From: Tahibacter sp042701255
GTDB lineage: Bacteria; Pseudomonadota; Gammaproteobacteria; Xanthomonadales; Rhodanobacteraceae
Direction: 5' to 3'
DNA length: 64,000 nucleotides
NCBI RefSeq assembly: GCF_042701255.1
Contig: NZ_CP170554.1
Span: forward strand, 310,001-374,000
Numbering within the stretch: the first letter of the stretch is position 1; each line of letters begins with the position of its first letter. Shown here piece after piece: positions 16,422-26,694 of the stretch. The notes under the pieces were generated by a model that worked only from the letters and a program-made list of their open reading frames with translations, searched no databases and was not told the DNA's origin. The position numbers were made by a program, and so were the translations under genes.

Positions 16422-18929
16422 GTGAATATCTCCGCGAACGCTTTTCCGATCGCCGAAATCCTGCCGCAGTTGCTGTCCGGGCTGCAGACGGGTTCGCGCG
16501 CCGTGCTCGAAGCGCCGCCGGGCGCCGGCAAGACCACGCAGGTGCCGCTGGCCCTGCTCGATGCGGTCTGGCTGGCCGGGCGCAAGATCCTGCTGCTGGA
16601 GCCGCGCCGCATCGCCGCGCGCGCGGCGGCCGAATTCATGTCGCGCCAGCTCGGCGAGGACGTCGGCGCGACGGTCGGCTATCGCATCCGCTTCGAAGCC
16701 AAGGTCTCGGCCGCGACGCGCATCGAAGTCGTCACCGAAGGCATATTGACCCGCCTGCTGCAGGCCGATCCCGAACTGTCCGGCATCGGCGCCATCCTGT
16801 TCGACGAATTCCACGAACGCCATCTGCACGGCGATCTCGGCGCGGCGCTCGCACTGGACGTGCAGAACACCCTGCGTCCGGATCTGCGCCTGCTCGTGAT
16901 GTCGGCGACCCTGGACGGCGAGCGCATCGCGCGCTGGCTCGATGCGCCGCGGCTGACCAGCGCCGGGCGCAGCTATCCGGTCGAGATCGGCTATCCGCCG
17001 GCACGCGCCAACGAGGAATTGCTGCCGCAACTGCGCCGCGTGACCGAGCAGGCGCTGGCCGAAATCGACGGCGACGTGCTCGTGTTCCTGCCGGGCAAGC
17101 GTGAGATCGATCGCGCGCGCGGCCTGCTCGCTGGCCTGAGCGAGGCCGTGCCACCGGTGCAGGTACTCGCCTTGCACGGCGAACTGTCGCTGCAGGACCA
17201 GCGCGCCGCACTCGCACCGGCCGCGGCGGGCACGCGCCGCGTCGTGCTCGCGACCAACGTGGCCGAATCCAGCGTGACCCTGCCCGGCATCCGCGCCGTC
17301 GTCGACAGCGGCCTCGCGCGCGAGCCGCGCTTCGATCCGAACTCCGGCTTCATGCGTCTGCAGACCGTCGCAATCTCGCAGGCCTCGGCCGACCAGCGCG
17401 CCGGCCGCGCCGGCCGCGTCGCTGCGGGTCGCGCGTATCGCCTGTGGCCGCAGAGCCAGCGACTGGAGCCCTCGCGCAAGCCCGAGCTCGACTATGTCGA
17501 GCTGTCCGCGCTGGCGTTGGAGCTCGCGGCCTGGGGCGCCGACGACCTGCCCTGGCTGGATGCGCCGCCGCAAGGAAATCTCGCGCAGGCGCGCGAGCTG
17601 CTGATGCTGCTCGGCGCGCTCGACAAGGATGCGCGCATCACCGCGCTCGGCCGCGAACTGCTGCAGCTCGGTGCGTCGCCGCGCTTCGGCGCGGCCGCGC
17701 TGCGCGCACCGGCCGCGGATCGCGCACTCGTCGCCGACCTGCTCGCCGCGATCGATGCGCGCAGCCCGCTGCGCGGCGATGCCGGCCGCAGCGACGACTT
17801 CCGGCTGCGCATCGCTGCGCTGCAAGCCTGGCGTCGGGACGGCGCGCGCGCCGCACGCGATGCCGACATCGGCGCGCTGGCCGCACTCGAACAGGCTTCG
17901 TCGGGCTGGCGCCGGCGTCTACGTTGTGACGCGCCCGCGCGCGACACGGCCGATTCGCTGCGCATCGGCGATCTGCTGCTGCATGCATTTCCCGATCGCG
18001 TAGCGAAACAGGATCCGACCAACCCGCGCCGCTATGCCTTGTCCAACGGCCGCGGCGCGCGCCTGCACGAGAACACCGCGCTCTACGGCGAACCCTGGCT
18101 GATCGCGCTGGACCTGCGCCTCGACGACAAGGACAGCCTGATACTTTCGGCCGTGCCGTTCGATCCGGATCTGCTCGAACGCGATTTCGCCGAACGCTTC
18201 GCCAATCAGCGCGTCGTGCGCTGGAACACCGAGAAGCGCGCCGTCGAAGCGTTCGAGGAACGCCGCTTCGCCGCGCTGGTCGTGCAGCGCCGGCAAGTCG
18301 CCGTGACCGCAGCCGACGCCGTGCCGGCACTGATCGCGGCCGTGCGCGCCGCCGGTCTCGACGTGCTGCCCTGGAGCGATCACGCGCGCGAGCTGCGCAA
18401 CCGCGTGCTGGCCCTGCGCGACTGGTGTCCCGAGCTCGGCCTGCCGGATCTGTCCGACCTCGCGCTGCTCGCGAATCTGGAAGACTGGCTCGCGCCTTAC
18501 CTCGGCGGCAAATCACGCATCGACGCGCTGCGCGCCGACGAACTGTCGCAGGCGCTGGCCGGCATGCTCGACTTCGAACAACGCCGCACCGTCGACGCGC
18601 AGGCGCCGGTCGCGATACGCGTACCCAGCGGCAACGAACGCCGCATCGAATACGCGCCCGGCCAGCCGCCGGTGCTCGCGGTCAAGCTGCAGGAACTGTT
18701 CGGCCTCGCCGACACGCCGCGCATCGCGCAGGGCCGCGTGCCGCTGACCCTGCACCTGCTGTCGCCGGCACAGCGGCCGATCCAGGTCACCCAGGACCTG
18801 AAAGGCTTCTGGGAACGCACCTATCCCGAGGTCAAGAAAGAACTCAAGGGCCGCTATCCGCGCCACCCCTGGCCCGACGATCCCTGGACCGCCGCGCCGA
18901 CGGCGCGGGCGAAGCCGCGCGGGACGTGA
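16422..18929 (+). CDS. hrpB: ATP-dependent helicase HrpB
   Basis: An 835-residue DEAH-type superfamily 2 helicase. Motif I is EAPPGAGKTTQVPLALL (about residues 28-44), motif II is LFDEFHERH, motif III is MSATLDGERIA, and the C-terminal motifs include TNVAESSVTLPGIRAVVDSG and QRAGRAGR. The HrpB-specific C-terminus ends in RPIQVTQDLKGFWERTYPEVKKELKGRYPRHPWPDDP, a hallmark of the family. The start is a GTG at 16422. The cellular role is not well defined; related HrpA acts on RNA and translation. The stop codon overlaps the ATG of the OmpA-like gene (TGATG). Confidence 0.96.
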   Translation: MNISANAFPIAEILPQLLSGLQTGSRAVLEAPPGAGKTTQVPLALLDAVWLAGRKILLLEPRRIAARAAAEFMSRQLGEDVGATVGYRIRFEAKVSAATRIEVVTEGILTRLLQADPELSGIGAILFDEFHERHLHGDLGAALALDVQNTLRPDLRLLVMSATLDGERIARWLDAPRLTSAGRSYPVEIGYPPARANEELLPQLRRVTEQALAEIDGDVLVFLPGKREIDRARGLLAGLSEAVPPVQVLALHGELSLQDQRAALAPAAAGTRRVVLATNVAESSVTLPGIRAVVDSGLAREPRFDPNSGFMRLQTVAISQASADQRAGRAGRVAAGRAYRLWPQSQRLEPSRKPELDYVELSALALELAAWGADDLPWLDAPPQGNLAQARELLMLLGALDKDARITALGRELLQLGASPRFGAAALRAPAADRALVADLLAAIDARSPLRGDAGRSDDFRLRIAALQAWRRDGARAARDADIGALAALEQASSGWRRRLRCDAPARDTADSLRIGDLLLHAFPDRVAKQDPTNPRRYALSNGRGARLHENTALYGEPWLIALDLRLDDKDSLILSAVPFDPDLLERDFAERFANQRVVRWNTEKRAVEAFEERRFAALVVQRRQVAVTAADAVPALIAAVRAAGLDVLPWSDHARELRNRVLALRDWCPELGLPDLSDLALLANLEDWLAPYLGGKSRIDALRADELSQALAGMLDFEQRRTVDAQAPVAIRVPSGNERRIEYAPGQPPVLAVKLQELFGLADTPRIAQGRVPLTLHLLSPAQRPIQVTQDLKGFWERTYPEVKKELKGRYPRHPWPDDPWTAAPTARAKPRGT

Positions 18930-19495
18930 TGCGGATCCCGGCCACGACCATGAAACACCGGAAATCAGCTCGATCCGCGGAAAGCCGCAGGTTCGCAGAG
19001 TCTTCTGACGGCCGTTGGATTCCTGTGAGACATCCAATCAAAGACATCACGAGACAGGCGGTATTTTTCGCGGCGGCTCTGGCGCTCTCGCAAATCGGCC
19101 AGGCGAATGATCAACCCCCGAACGTCTGTGGCCCTGCAGTCATGGCCATTCACTTCATGAGTGGACGTCCGAGCGGACACGACTCGCTTCTGGAGTCCAT
19201 CGACGATTTCTCGAAGACGGCTCTCGAGCAGAACCTGGAAATTCTGAAGCGCTACCCGCAGGTTCGTGTGGAACTGCTGGGCTTCACGGACAGCAGCGAA
19301 TGCGTCGGGAACGATTGCCGAGCGCTGTCGGAGAGACGAGTGCGACGCGTACTCGACTGGATACTTTCCCATGCCATTTCGAGCGAGACGGTGGTCAAGG
19401 CGGAAGGAAGATCCGCTGAAATGCCGGTAGGCGACAACGGAACGGAAGAAGGTCGATCGGCCAACAGGCGCGTCGAGTTCATCCTGACTCCCTAG
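18929..19495 (+). CDS. OmpA-family domain protein, exported
   Basis: The C-terminal 115 residues form an OmpA-like peptidoglycan-binding domain: LEILKRYPQVRVELLGFTDSS, ALSERRVRRVLDWI, VVKAEGRS and the closing NRRVEFIL. A signal sequence (ITRQAVFFAAALALSQIGQA) precedes it. The start is uncertain. The ATG at 18929 overlaps the hrpB stop, but a GTG at 19025 would place the signal peptide at the usual position and give 156 residues. The expected role is to anchor to peptidoglycan in the periplasm. Base composition is visibly lower in GC than neighbouring genes, which may point to more recent acquisition. Confidence 0.75.
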   Translation: MRIPATTMKHRKSARSAESRRFAESSDGRWIPVRHPIKDITRQAVFFAAALALSQIGQANDQPPNVCGPAVMAIHFMSGRPSGHDSLLESIDDFSKTALEQNLEILKRYPQVRVELLGFTDSSECVGNDCRALSERRVRRVLDWILSHAISSETVVKAEGRSAEMPVGDNGTEEGRSANRRVEFILTP

Positions 19496-19665
19496 AAAGC
19501 CTGCCAGCCCGGCAGCGCCAGAAGATTTCGCACCGAATTCAACGCGTGTTCCCGCCTCCCTCGGCGTTGCGGCTCGCTCTTCGGGCTCACCACAACTTGC
19601 GCAACGATGCGCAACGGCGCAGCGTGTGATCCTCGCCCGTCGACAGCCAAGCGCCGGCGCACGCT

Positions 19666-22600
19666 TCACTCGATCCCGAACAACTCAGCCAGATCGCTCT
19701 CGTCGAAACGCAGCGCCTGCGTCGTGCCGCCTTCGAGCACGGCCTGGGCCAGGTCGGCCTTGCGCTGCTGCATGTCCTGGATCTTTTCTTCGACCGTGCC
19801 GGTGCAGATCAGCTTGTAGACGAAGACCGGCTTGTCCTGGCCGATGCGGTGGGCGCGGTCGGTGGCCTGGGCTTCGACGGCCGGGTTCCACCAGGGGTCG
19901 TAATGGATCACGGTGTCGGCCATGGTCAGGTTCAGGCCGACGCCACCGGCCTTGAGGCTGATCAGGAACACGGGCACGCGGCCCGACTGGAAATCGTCGA
20001 CGAGCTCCGCGCGGTTGCGTGTCTGGCCGGTCAGAGTCTGGTAGCGGATGCCTTCGGCGGTCAGCGATCGCTCGATGAGCTCGAGCATTTCGGCGAACTG
20101 CGAGAACACGAGCACGTGCCGGCCTTCGGCGACGAGCTCGCGCAGCAGGTCGAGCAGCAGGTCGAGCTTGGCCGATTCCGGCGCCTTGCGCGCACGCTCG
20201 AGCTTGACCAGGCGCGGATCGCAGCAGACCTGGCGCAGCTTGAGCAGCGCGTCGAGCACGACGATGCCGGACTGGGCCAGGCCGCGCTCGCGTATCGCTT
20301 CGCGCACGCGTTCGTGCTGGGCGAGGCGCAGCGATTCGTACAGTTCGCGCTGTTTGCCGACGAGCTCCACGCCGCGCTCGATCACCGTCTTGGGCGGCAG
20401 GTCCAGCAGCACGTCTTCCTTGCGCCGGCGCAGCATCAGCGGCGCGATGCGCCGGTGCAGCTTGGTCTGGCGTTCGGCGTCGGCGTGTTTCTCGATCGGC
20501 GTGCGGTAGTGGCGCACGAACGCGCGCTCGTCGCCGAGCAGGCCGGGCTCGACCGCATCGAACTGTGCCCAGAGCTCGCCGAGATGATTTTCCAGCGGCG
20601 TGCCGGTCATCGCGAGGCGGCGCCGCGCATTCAGTTCGCGCACGACCTTCGCGGCCTGTGTGCGCGCGTTCTTGATCGCCTGCGCTTCGTCGAGGATCAG
20701 CAAGGAGAACGGCTGCTCGACGAGCACGTCGCGGTCGCGCGCGAGCAGCGGGTAGGTCGTGATGACCAGATGGTGTTCGGGCATCGCGGCGAAGTTCGCG
20801 TCGCGCGCCGAGCCGTGCAGGATCAGCACGCGCAGCTGCGGCGCGAAGCGCTGCGCTTCGGCGCGCCAGTTCCAGACCAGGCTGGTCGGCGCGACGACGA
20901 GGGCGGGCCGATCGAGCTCGCCGCGCTGGCGCAGCGCTTCCAGGTGCGCGAGCACCTGCACGGTCTTGCCCAGGCCCATGTCGTCGGCCAGGATGCCGCC
21001 GAGCCCCGACTGGCCGAGAAATTCCAGCCAGGCCAGGCCGTCGCGCTGGTACGGCCGCAGGTTCGCGCCGAAACCCGGCGGCTCGGATACGGGCTGCCGT
21101 TCCGCGCGCAGCTGCGTCAGCATGTCCTTGAGCTTGTTCGCGCCGCGCCACGGCAAGGCGGCGGCGCCTTGCGACAGTTCCTCGACCACGCCGGCCTGGG
21201 CGCGGCGCAACTGCAGCCGCTCGCGCGCATTGCCCTGCTCCAGCCATTCCAGCAGCGGTGCGATCAGCGCACGCACGCGCGCGACCGGCAGCGGCACGCG
21301 GCGGCGCGCGTCGACCGGCGCGAGCCAGATCGCGTCGGGTGCTTCCTTGGCCGGCGCCGTGAGCGGAAACGCCGGATCGGTCAGCGCGCGCTGCAGGATC
21401 GGCAGCAGGTCCACGCGTTCGCCGGCGATGTCGATACCCAGCGACAGATCGAACCAGGCATTGCCGCCGTCGTTGACGTCCGCATGCCAGGCGTCGGGCG
21501 CCGGCAGGATCTCCACCGGCGAGCCGGCGTCGAATTCGAGCTGGAAGCCATCGGCCTGCAGGCGCAGCGCCAGCGCGAGCAGATGATCCGGCGGCGCCAG
21601 TTCGTTGCGGCCGCGTTCGAGCACGAAGGTGCCCTGCTCGTGATCGTGCAGACGCAGGCCATGGGCGTAGGCCACGTCGCCGGCGTCGACCAGCTTGTGC
21701 CGGTCCAGCCGCTCGTAGGCGGCGATCTCGGCGCTGCGGTCGCGGCGTATGTCGAACACGCGGCCGTCGACGAAGCGGCGTTCGCGCGGCTGCAGGCCGG
21801 CGTAGTCCACGCGCTGGCCGGCGTAGTCGAAGCTCAGATGCAGGCAGCCGGCGACATAGCTGACGCCGGGCCGCGCCGGCGGCCGTGCCTTGAGCGTGCC
21901 CAGGCGCAGTATCGGCGTCGGCGCGACCTGGATGACTTCGATCTCGCCGTGGTCGGCGGGCATCGGCAGGTCGGCCAGCGATTCGGTGTTCTTCCAGCGC
22001 TCGCGCAGCAGCGAGGCCTGTTCGGGCAGCACCGACGGCGCCTGCAGCAGGCGCTCGGCCATGGCCACGTCGCCGTCGACCGGACCGATCTCGCTGGCCA
22101 CCGGATCCCAGTACCAGAGCCCGGCGATGCGCAGCAGCTGGGTGACCGGCGCCGCATCGACGATGCTCGCGGCCATACGCTGCGTGCCGTCGGGCTGGGG
22201 CTGCCATATCCATTCGACACTGCGGCGCGGGCCGGGCCGCAGCGGTGCGCTGCCGGGCTTGCCGAAATAGCACGGCGTATGCGCGAGCACGTCGCCGAGC
22301 CAGGCTTCGTGCCGCGGCGAGGCCAGCCGCTGCCAGCTGCCGTTGCGCAGGAATTCGGTCTGCGCCATGCGCAGCTCGGCGATGCGCTGGAATTCGTCGG
22401 GCGACAGGCCGATCCAGGGATCGCCTCGCCCGGGCACCGGCTGCACCGGCCGCGGCGAGACCAGACCGCCGCGCTTGCCGTGGCGGAACCACATGGCCTG
22501 GGCGCAGAGGCCGGCCGGCATGCCCGGCGCGGTTTCGAACAGGAAGCCGAGCACACGGTCCTCGCCGACGTCGCCGGTGTTCGCGACGGGCAGATTCAGG

Positions 22601-23013
22601 CTGGACAGCCACTGGTCCCAGGGCCGCAGATCCGGCTTGAGCTGCGCCGGCGACGGCGGTGCGCTCAGCGCGAAGGTGCCGTTCGCGGCGTCGTCGGAAA
22701 GCCAGTCCTCGCCGAGCACTTCGAGCACCAGTGCGGCGACGTGCTTGCAGCCGCCGCCGACCGGGCAGCTGCAATAGGTATCGGCAACCGCGCGGCGGCC
22801 CTGCGGGAGCAGGCGGAAGCCGCAGCGGTAGGGATCGACGGAATTGCCCTGGACCAGGCCGAACAGGACGCCGGCGGAATTCTCGGTGCGGTAGTCCTTC
22901 TCCACCACGCGGCCGCTGTCGACATAATCCAGCCCACGTTCGAGCACGGCGGGGCTGAATACGCTACCGAAGTCGAACCGCGCTAGCAGCTGGATGAACT
23001 GCGACCGATCCAT
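19666..23013 (-). CDS. SNF2-family DNA helicase with SWIM zinc finger
   Basis: A 1115-residue protein. Near the N-terminus, DTYCSCPVGGGCKHVAALVLEVL (about residues 78-100) is a SWIM zinc finger (CxC...CxH). The C-terminal 470 residues carry an SNF2 motor: LADDMGLGKTVQVLAHL (motif I), LLILDEAQAIKN (DEAQ variant of motif II), TGTPLENHLGELWAQFD, LVFSQFAEMLELIERSL, SLKAGGVGLNLTMADTVIHYDPWWNPAVEAQATDRAHRIGQ. The middle region is poorly conserved. Such proteins translocate on double-stranded DNA and remodel protein-DNA complexes. The ATG at 23013 follows GGAGGCCC on the minus strand. It is a single gene, downstream of the oxidoreductase at 23155. Confidence 0.93.
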   Translation of the reverse strand: MDRSQFIQLLARFDFGSVFSPAVLERGLDYVDSGRVVEKDYRTENSAGVLFGLVQGNSVDPYRCGFRLLPQGRRAVADTYCSCPVGGGCKHVAALVLEVLGEDWLSDDAANGTFALSAPPSPAQLKPDLRPWDQWLSSLNLPVANTGDVGEDRVLGFLFETAPGMPAGLCAQAMWFRHGKRGGLVSPRPVQPVPGRGDPWIGLSPDEFQRIAELRMAQTEFLRNGSWQRLASPRHEAWLGDVLAHTPCYFGKPGSAPLRPGPRRSVEWIWQPQPDGTQRMAASIVDAAPVTQLLRIAGLWYWDPVASEIGPVDGDVAMAERLLQAPSVLPEQASLLRERWKNTESLADLPMPADHGEIEVIQVAPTPILRLGTLKARPPARPGVSYVAGCLHLSFDYAGQRVDYAGLQPRERRFVDGRVFDIRRDRSAEIAAYERLDRHKLVDAGDVAYAHGLRLHDHEQGTFVLERGRNELAPPDHLLALALRLQADGFQLEFDAGSPVEILPAPDAWHADVNDGGNAWFDLSLGIDIAGERVDLLPILQRALTDPAFPLTAPAKEAPDAIWLAPVDARRRVPLPVARVRALIAPLLEWLEQGNARERLQLRRAQAGVVEELSQGAAALPWRGANKLKDMLTQLRAERQPVSEPPGFGANLRPYQRDGLAWLEFLGQSGLGGILADDMGLGKTVQVLAHLEALRQRGELDRPALVVAPTSLVWNWRAEAQRFAPQLRVLILHGSARDANFAAMPEHHLVITTYPLLARDRDVLVEQPFSLLILDEAQAIKNARTQAAKVVRELNARRRLAMTGTPLENHLGELWAQFDAVEPGLLGDERAFVRHYRTPIEKHADAERQTKLHRRIAPLMLRRRKEDVLLDLPPKTVIERGVELVGKQRELYESLRLAQHERVREAIRERGLAQSGIVVLDALLKLRQVCCDPRLVKLERARKAPESAKLDLLLDLLRELVAEGRHVLVFSQFAEMLELIERSLTAEGIRYQTLTGQTRNRAELVDDFQSGRVPVFLISLKAGGVGLNLTMADTVIHYDPWWNPAVEAQATDRAHRIGQDKPVFVYKLICTGTVEEKIQDMQQRKADLAQAVLEGGTTQALRFDESDLAELFGIE

Positions 23014-23154
23014 GGGCCTCCCGGCGCTTGCGCAGCGACGGCACGAGCCGCCGTCGCTGTGACAAAGAAACGCCGATTATGCCGAGAATCGGCCGCCGTG
23101 GGCGCCACCTTGCGGGAGGCGCCCGGCGACGGTCCGCGTCGCGTCTGCCGCGGT

Positions 23155-26100
23155 TCAGGCTACCAGCTTGACCGCCACCGCCTTGGGGTTGCGCCAGGTC
23201 GCCAGCAGCTCGTTCCAGCGCGCCTTGGCGCGGGCTTCGTGCTCTTCCTTGACGTGGCCGTAGCCGCGGATCTGCTCGGGCACGCTTGCGATGTCGACGG
23301 CCAGGCTGCGGTTGTCCGCGTTCACGGTGCGCAGCAGTTCGTCGATCGCGGCGAAGTAGTCGGCGATCCACTGCCGCTCCATGCGCCGCTCGGCGGTCTT
23401 GCCGAACACGTCGAACGCGCCGCCGCGCAGACCCTTGAACTTGGCCAGCACGCGGAACGCGCCGAGCATCCAGGAACCGTATTCGCGCTTGACCAGATGG
23501 CCTTCGCTGTCGCGGCGCGCGAGCAGCGGCGGCGCCAGGTGGAAGTGCAGCTTGTAGTCGCCGTCGAAGGTGTCGCGGATCTGTTCGAGGAACTGCGGCC
23601 GGCTGTACAGGCGCGCGACTTCGTACTCGTCCTTGTAGGCCATGAGCTTGAACGCATAGCGCGCGACCGCTTCGCCGAGCGCCGTCGCGCCGGGCGCCTG
23701 GGCCGCTTCGGCCGCACGCACGCGGTCGACGAGGCTGCGGTATTTCTGCGCGTAGGCGGCGTCCTGGTATTCGGTCAGGAACGCGACGCGGCGCGCGACC
23801 ACGCTGTCGAGATCCGGCGAGAGCAGACGGTCGTCGAGCAGGGCGTCGCCGCCGGCAGCCAGCGGATCCGGCATTTCCGGCTGCGTGTCCTTGCCGGCGG
23901 CGGCGAGCACGGTCGCGACGTCGTGGGCGGCCATGCGGCCCCAGTTGAACGCCGCGCGGTTCTGTTCGATCGCCGCGCCGTTGAGCTCGATCGCGCGGAT
24001 CAGCGCGTCGAGGCTCAGCGGCACCCAGCCCTTCTGCCAGGCATAGCCGAGCATGAACAGGTTGCCCATGATCGAGTCGCCGAGCAGGGTCGTGGCCAGG
24101 CCCGTCGCGTCGACGAGTTCCGGCGCTTCGGCGCCGAGCGCGACCTTGACCGCGGCAACGATTTCCTCGGACGGGAACTGCATGTCCGGGCGCGTCGTGA
24201 ACGTGCCGGGCATGGCTTCGTAGGTGTTCAGCACCGCGTGCGTGCGGCCGGCACGGATCTTCGACAGCGCCCAGTAGTCGTTGACGACGACCATGTCGCA
24301 GCCGAGCACGAGATCGGCCTCGCCGGCGGCGATGCGCACGGCGTGGATGTCCGACGGCGCACGCGCGATGCGCAGATGGCAGGTCACCGCGCCGCCCTTC
24401 TGCGCCAGACCGGTCTGGTCGAGCACGGTCGCGCCCTTGCCTTCCAGATGCGCGGCCATGCCGACCAGCGCACCGATCGTGACGACGCCGGTACCGCCGA
24501 TGCCGGTCACGAGGATGTTCCAGGGCTGCGCCAGGTCACTGGCGAAGCTCGGGTGCGGCAGCGCGCCGAAATCGATCTTGCCGACGCCCTTGCGCTTCTT
24601 CAGGCCGCCGCCGTGCACGGTGACGAAGCTCGGGCAGAAGCCTTTGACGCAGGAGTAGTCCTTGTTGCAGTTGGACTGGTCGATCTCGCGCTTGCGGCCG
24701 AACTCGGTTTCCTTGGGCAGCACCGACACGCAGAACGACTTCTTGCCGCAGTCGCCGCAGCCTTCGCAGACCTGGGTGTTGATGAAGACGCGCTTCTTGG
24801 GATCTTCGAGCTTGCCGCGCTTGCGGCGGCGGCGCTTCTCGGTCGCGCAGGTCTGGTCGTAGATGATGACGGTGGTGCCCGGCGTCTCGCGCAGGCGCTT
24901 CTGCACCGCGTCGAGTTCGCTGCGGTCGAGGAATTCCACGCCTTCGGGGAAGATCTCCGGGCGCGACCATTTCTCGATGTCGTCGGACAGCAGCACGATG
25001 GTCTTGACGCCTTCGGAGCGGACCTGGTGCGCGATGTCGGGCACGGTCAGGGTGCCGTCGACGGGCTGGCCGCCGGTCATCGCGACGGCGTCGTTGTAGA
25101 GGATCTTGTAGGTGATGTTGACCTTGGCCGCGATGGCCTGGCGTATCGCCAGCGAGCCGGAATGGAAATAGGTGCCGTCGCCGAGGTTCTGGAAGACGTG
25201 CTTGGTCTCGGTGAACGGCGCCTGGCCGCACCAGGTCGTGCCTTCGCCGCCCATCTGGGTGAAGGTCTCGGTGCGGCGGTCCATCCAGGTCACCATGTAA
25301 TGGCAACCGATGCCGCCGAGACCGCGCGAGCCTTCCGGCACGACGGTCGAGGTGTTGTGCGGGCAGCCCGAGCAGTAGTGCGCGGCGCGCGGGAAGTTCG
25401 CACGCGGCAGCGCGAGCTCCTTCTCCTTCGCGGCGAGGAACGCGAGGCGGTTCTCGATCGTTTCCGAGGTGAAGAAGCGCGACAGGCGCTTGGCGATCAC
25501 GCGCGCGATGCGCGCCGGCGTCAGCTCGTTGGTCGACGGCAGGATCCAGTTGTCCTCCTCGTCGTACTTGCCGACGATGGACGGACGCGTCTGGTGATCC
25601 CAGTTGTACATGTGTTCCTTCATCTGCGATTCGATGAAGGAGCGCTTTTCCTCGACGACGATGATGTCTTCGAGGCCGCGCGCGAATTCGCGGATGCCGA
25701 TCGGTTCCAGCGGCCAGGTCATGCCGACCTTGTAGACGCGCAGGCCGATGTCGGCCGCCTCGCGCGCGCCGATGCCGAGGTATTCCAGCGCCTGCAGCAC
25801 GTCGAGGTAGCTCTTGCCCGTGGTCACGATGCCCAGGCGCGCCTTGGGCGAATCGATGACGGTACGGTCGATGCGGTTGGCGCGCGCGAAGGCGACGGCC
25901 GCCTGCACGGCGTACTGGTGCAGGCGCATTTCCTGATCCAGCGGCGGATCGGGCCAGCGTATGCTCAGGCCGCCCGGCGGCAGCACGAAGTCTTCCGGCA
26001 TCACGATGTCGAGCTGATGCGGATTGACGTTGACCGAGGCCGAGGACTCGACCGTCTCGGCGATCGTCTTGAAGCCGACCCAGCGGCCGGTGAAGCGCGA

Positions 26101-26694
26101 CATGGCCCAGCCGAGCAGGCCCATGTCGAGAATGTCCTGCACGCCGGCCGGATTCAGCACCGGCATCATCGCCGAGACGAATTCCAGTTCGGAACCATGC
26201 GGCAATGTGGAGGAACGGCAGGCATGGTCGTCGGCCGCGAGCGCGAGTACGCCGCCGTGCCTGGACGTACCGGCGGCGTTGCCGTGCTTGAACACGTCGC
26301 CGCAGCGGTCCACGCCGGGACCCTTGCCGTACCACATCGAGAACACGCCGTCGTACTTCGCGCCCGGGAACAGGTTGGCCTGCTGCGAGCCCCAGACCAT
26401 CGTCGCGCCGAGGTCCTCGTTGAGACCCGGGGTGAATTCGATGTTGGACGACTTCAGGTGCTTGCGCGCCTTCCACAGTTCCAGGTCGAAGCCGCCCAGC
26501 GGCGAACCGCGGTAGCCCGAGATGAAGCCGGCCGTATTGAGCCCGGCGGCGCGGTCGCGCATCTGCTGCATCAGCGGCAGGCGCACGAGAGCTTGCACGC
26601 CGGACAGATAGATGCGGCCTTCGCTACGTGTGTACTTGTGTTCGAGGCTGTAGTCGCGATCGATTTCGGCGGGCTGGAGGGCTGGCACGGACAT
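23155..26694 (-). CDS. Indolepyruvate ferredoxin oxidoreductase family protein (fused)
   Basis: A 1179-residue fusion of the alpha and beta parts of a 2-oxoacid:ferredoxin oxidoreductase. The N-terminal half has the pyrimidine and core thiamine-diphosphate domains (GFISGYRGSPLGGFDLEL, GGEGTTWCGQAPF, FHSGSLAIRQAIAAKVNITYKILYNDAVAMTGGQ). A ferredoxin-like cluster segment follows (CEGCGDCG and further cysteines to GFCPSF). The C-terminal part contains the gamma-type domain (NILVTGIGGTGVVTIGALVGMAAHLEGKG) and a DUF6537-type end. It likely decarboxylates indolepyruvate and other aryl pyruvates from amino acid breakdown. The ATG at 26694 is preferred; an in-frame TTG at 26718 is possible. Confidence 0.94.
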   Translation of the reverse strand: MSVPALQPAEIDRDYSLEHKYTRSEGRIYLSGVQALVRLPLMQQMRDRAAGLNTAGFISGYRGSPLGGFDLELWKARKHLKSSNIEFTPGLNEDLGATMVWGSQQANLFPGAKYDGVFSMWYGKGPGVDRCGDVFKHGNAAGTSRHGGVLALAADDHACRSSTLPHGSELEFVSAMMPVLNPAGVQDILDMGLLGWAMSRFTGRWVGFKTIAETVESSASVNVNPHQLDIVMPEDFVLPPGGLSIRWPDPPLDQEMRLHQYAVQAAVAFARANRIDRTVIDSPKARLGIVTTGKSYLDVLQALEYLGIGAREAADIGLRVYKVGMTWPLEPIGIREFARGLEDIIVVEEKRSFIESQMKEHMYNWDHQTRPSIVGKYDEEDNWILPSTNELTPARIARVIAKRLSRFFTSETIENRLAFLAAKEKELALPRANFPRAAHYCSGCPHNTSTVVPEGSRGLGGIGCHYMVTWMDRRTETFTQMGGEGTTWCGQAPFTETKHVFQNLGDGTYFHSGSLAIRQAIAAKVNITYKILYNDAVAMTGGQPVDGTLTVPDIAHQVRSEGVKTIVLLSDDIEKWSRPEIFPEGVEFLDRSELDAVQKRLRETPGTTVIIYDQTCATEKRRRRKRGKLEDPKKRVFINTQVCEGCGDCGKKSFCVSVLPKETEFGRKREIDQSNCNKDYSCVKGFCPSFVTVHGGGLKKRKGVGKIDFGALPHPSFASDLAQPWNILVTGIGGTGVVTIGALVGMAAHLEGKGATVLDQTGLAQKGGAVTCHLRIARAPSDIHAVRIAAGEADLVLGCDMVVVNDYWALSKIRAGRTHAVLNTYEAMPGTFTTRPDMQFPSEEIVAAVKVALGAEAPELVDATGLATTLLGDSIMGNLFMLGYAWQKGWVPLSLDALIRAIELNGAAIEQNRAAFNWGRMAAHDVATVLAAAGKDTQPEMPDPLAAGGDALLDDRLLSPDLDSVVARRVAFLTEYQDAAYAQKYRSLVDRVRAAEAAQAPGATALGEAVARYAFKLMAYKDEYEVARLYSRPQFLEQIRDTFDGDYKLHFHLAPPLLARRDSEGHLVKREYGSWMLGAFRVLAKFKGLRGGAFDVFGKTAERRMERQWIADYFAAIDELLRTVNADNRSLAVDIASVPEQIRGYGHVKEEHEARAKARWNELLATWRNPKAVAVKLVA